From Variovorax paradoxus EPS (GTDB lineage: Bacteria; Pseudomonadota; Gammaproteobacteria; Burkholderiales; Burkholderiaceae_C), in assembly GCF_000184745.1 (NCBI RefSeq), contig NC_014931.1:3348001-3412000 (forward strand): DNA of 64,000 nucleotides, read 5' to 3'. Positions 63,504 through 64,000 of this stretch are shown piece after piece. How positions within the stretch are numbered: position 1 is the stretch's first letter; each line of letters begins with the position of its first letter. The notes beneath the pieces are model-generated. The model made no database searches. It saw only the letters and a program-made list of their open reading frames with translations, and was not told the DNA's origin. The translations under genes and the position numbers were made by a program.

Positions 63504-64000
63504 TCAGGCCTCTGTTTTTTTCAGCACATAGCCGATGCGCGGAAAGTGCACATGCACCGTGCCGATGCGCTCGTCGCTGCGCTCCAGCGTGTAGTGCGTG
63601 CGCGTGGCGGCCACCAGCGTGCCCGACGTTTCCTCCAGGCCGAAGCTCTCGGCGCGAATGGTCACCGCGCTGCCGAGCGCAATGCCGTGGTCGTCCTGGA
63701 AGGTGCTGTCGGTCAGCATCGTGTGGGGCGTCGCGGCCTTGGCCACGGCGATGGCTTCGTCGGCGCTGAACTTCTCGGGCGCGCCATGGCCGATGGCGGC
63801 CATGCGGTCCATCCAGTCGACCACTGCGGGCGTGAGGTCGAGGATGGTGCGCACCGACTCGATCCGGCGCGTGTACCAGAGCGGGTGGTAGGCCGCGAAG
63901 TCGGTGATGCTCGGCACTTCGCCGAGCAGGTAATGGCGATCGTCCAGCATGTCCGACAGGCGGCGCAGGTACGACTTGTAGGCGCTGGTGGCATCGGCCG
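63504..64000 (-). CDS. Glutathione S-transferase family protein (C-terminal part)
   Basis: The open frame enters from the right edge with SAYKSYLRRLSDMLDDRHYLLGEVPSITDFAAYHPLWY, the C-terminal helical domain of GSTs with the N-capping box SITDFA. It continues with LDLTPAVVDWMDRMAAIGHG and ends after about 165 visible residues at 63504. The last 85 residues (LTDSTFQDDHGIALGSAVTIRAESFG, then THYTLERSDERIGTVHVHFPRIGYVLKKTEA) look like a small beta-barrel extension beyond the usual GST fold. The thioredoxin-like N-terminal domain lies outside the window, so the glutathione site cannot be judged. Downstream are a REP-like repeat and the 159-base palindrome. Confidence 0.85.
   Translation of the reverse strand, partial: ADATSAYKSYLRRLSDMLDDRHYLLGEVPSITDFAAYHPLWYTRRIESVRTILDLTPAVVDWMDRMAAIGHGAPEKFSADEAIAVAKAATPHTMLTDSTFQDDHGIALGSAVTIRAESFGLEETSGTLVAATRTHYTLERSDERIGTVHVHFPRIGYVLKKTEA

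Noticed and set aside
1..64000. CRISPR arrays, tRNA, rRNA, complete insertion sequences
   Set aside because: No regularly spaced repeat arrays, no cloverleaf or rRNA-like stretches, and no transposase reading frames were found by reading both strands.

Overview
The window is a high-GC chromosomal stretch with very dense coding, many ATGA or GTGA start/stop overlaps, and a gene repertoire typical of Burkholderiales. Markers of that group are a DUF3348/DUF802/OmpA/DUF2894 operon, a Bug-type binding protein, GcvA-like LysR regulators, and FecI/FecR with a TonB receptor. It is most like the Comamonadaceae, probably Variovorax or a close relative; that placement is inferred from gene content. I found no rRNA, tRNA, CRISPR array, complete insertion sequence or prophage. 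Both ends cut genes: Tex on the left and a glutathione S-transferase on the right.

Layout. 1-9.1 kb: tex; a NarL-type two-component pair divergent from three secreted-protein genes, two of them low-complexity; a GIY-YIG/MarR pair behind twin ACCCGGGT palindromes; DUF2239 with a MATE exporter; a VOC protein. 9.2-13.5 kb: a FecI/FecR/TonB-receptor cell-surface signalling cassette. 13.8-18.2 kb: a LacI regulator with a 2-hydroxyacid dehydrogenase, an HD phosphohydrolase, and an alkaline-phosphatase-fold protein carrying two tandem PAN/apple repeats. 18.4-26.5 kb: three MFS exporters around a pqiA1-pqiA2-pqiB-pqiC lipid-transport operon. 26.6-31.0 kb: a CmcJ/NvfI-like protein, an M48 membrane peptidase and an anion/cation-type MFS permease. 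31.0-35.1 kb: a four-gene operon coding for a MotA/ExbB-like channel protein with a very long helical tail, an OmpA/MotB-like partner, and two DUF proteins. 35.2-41.2 kb: two regulator-with-target pairs and a frameshifted MFS gene. 41.3-45.7 kb: a siderophore-receptor island lying inside the scar of an old tandem duplication. 46-57.1 kb: ogt, MFS, a putative glycolate/glyoxylate locus around a GntR operator region, a FAH-family hydratase, and a LysR/MFS pair. 57.3-64 kb: small genes, several gene fragments, a TetR/NmrA pair with a clear promoter-operator, an SDR, palindromic repeats and the partial GST.

How the parts work together. Most regulators sit divergently beside the gene they probably control: LysR/MFS, LysR/NmrA, TetR/NmrA, GntR/aminotransferase. 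Eight MFS carriers plus a MATE protein give an export-heavy profile. Iron uptake is represented twice, once with transcriptional signalling (STN-domain receptor with FecIR) and once without it.

The strongest lead for an under-described system is the DUF3348-DUF802-OmpA-DUF2894 operon, whose two central proteins have the architecture of an ion-driven MotAB/ZorAB-type envelope machine. Other leads are the two-component/secreted-protein cluster, the duplication scar around the siderophore island, and a rearrangement junction that truncates a type III secretion sctR/fliP-like gene and a thioesterase gene at the same point.
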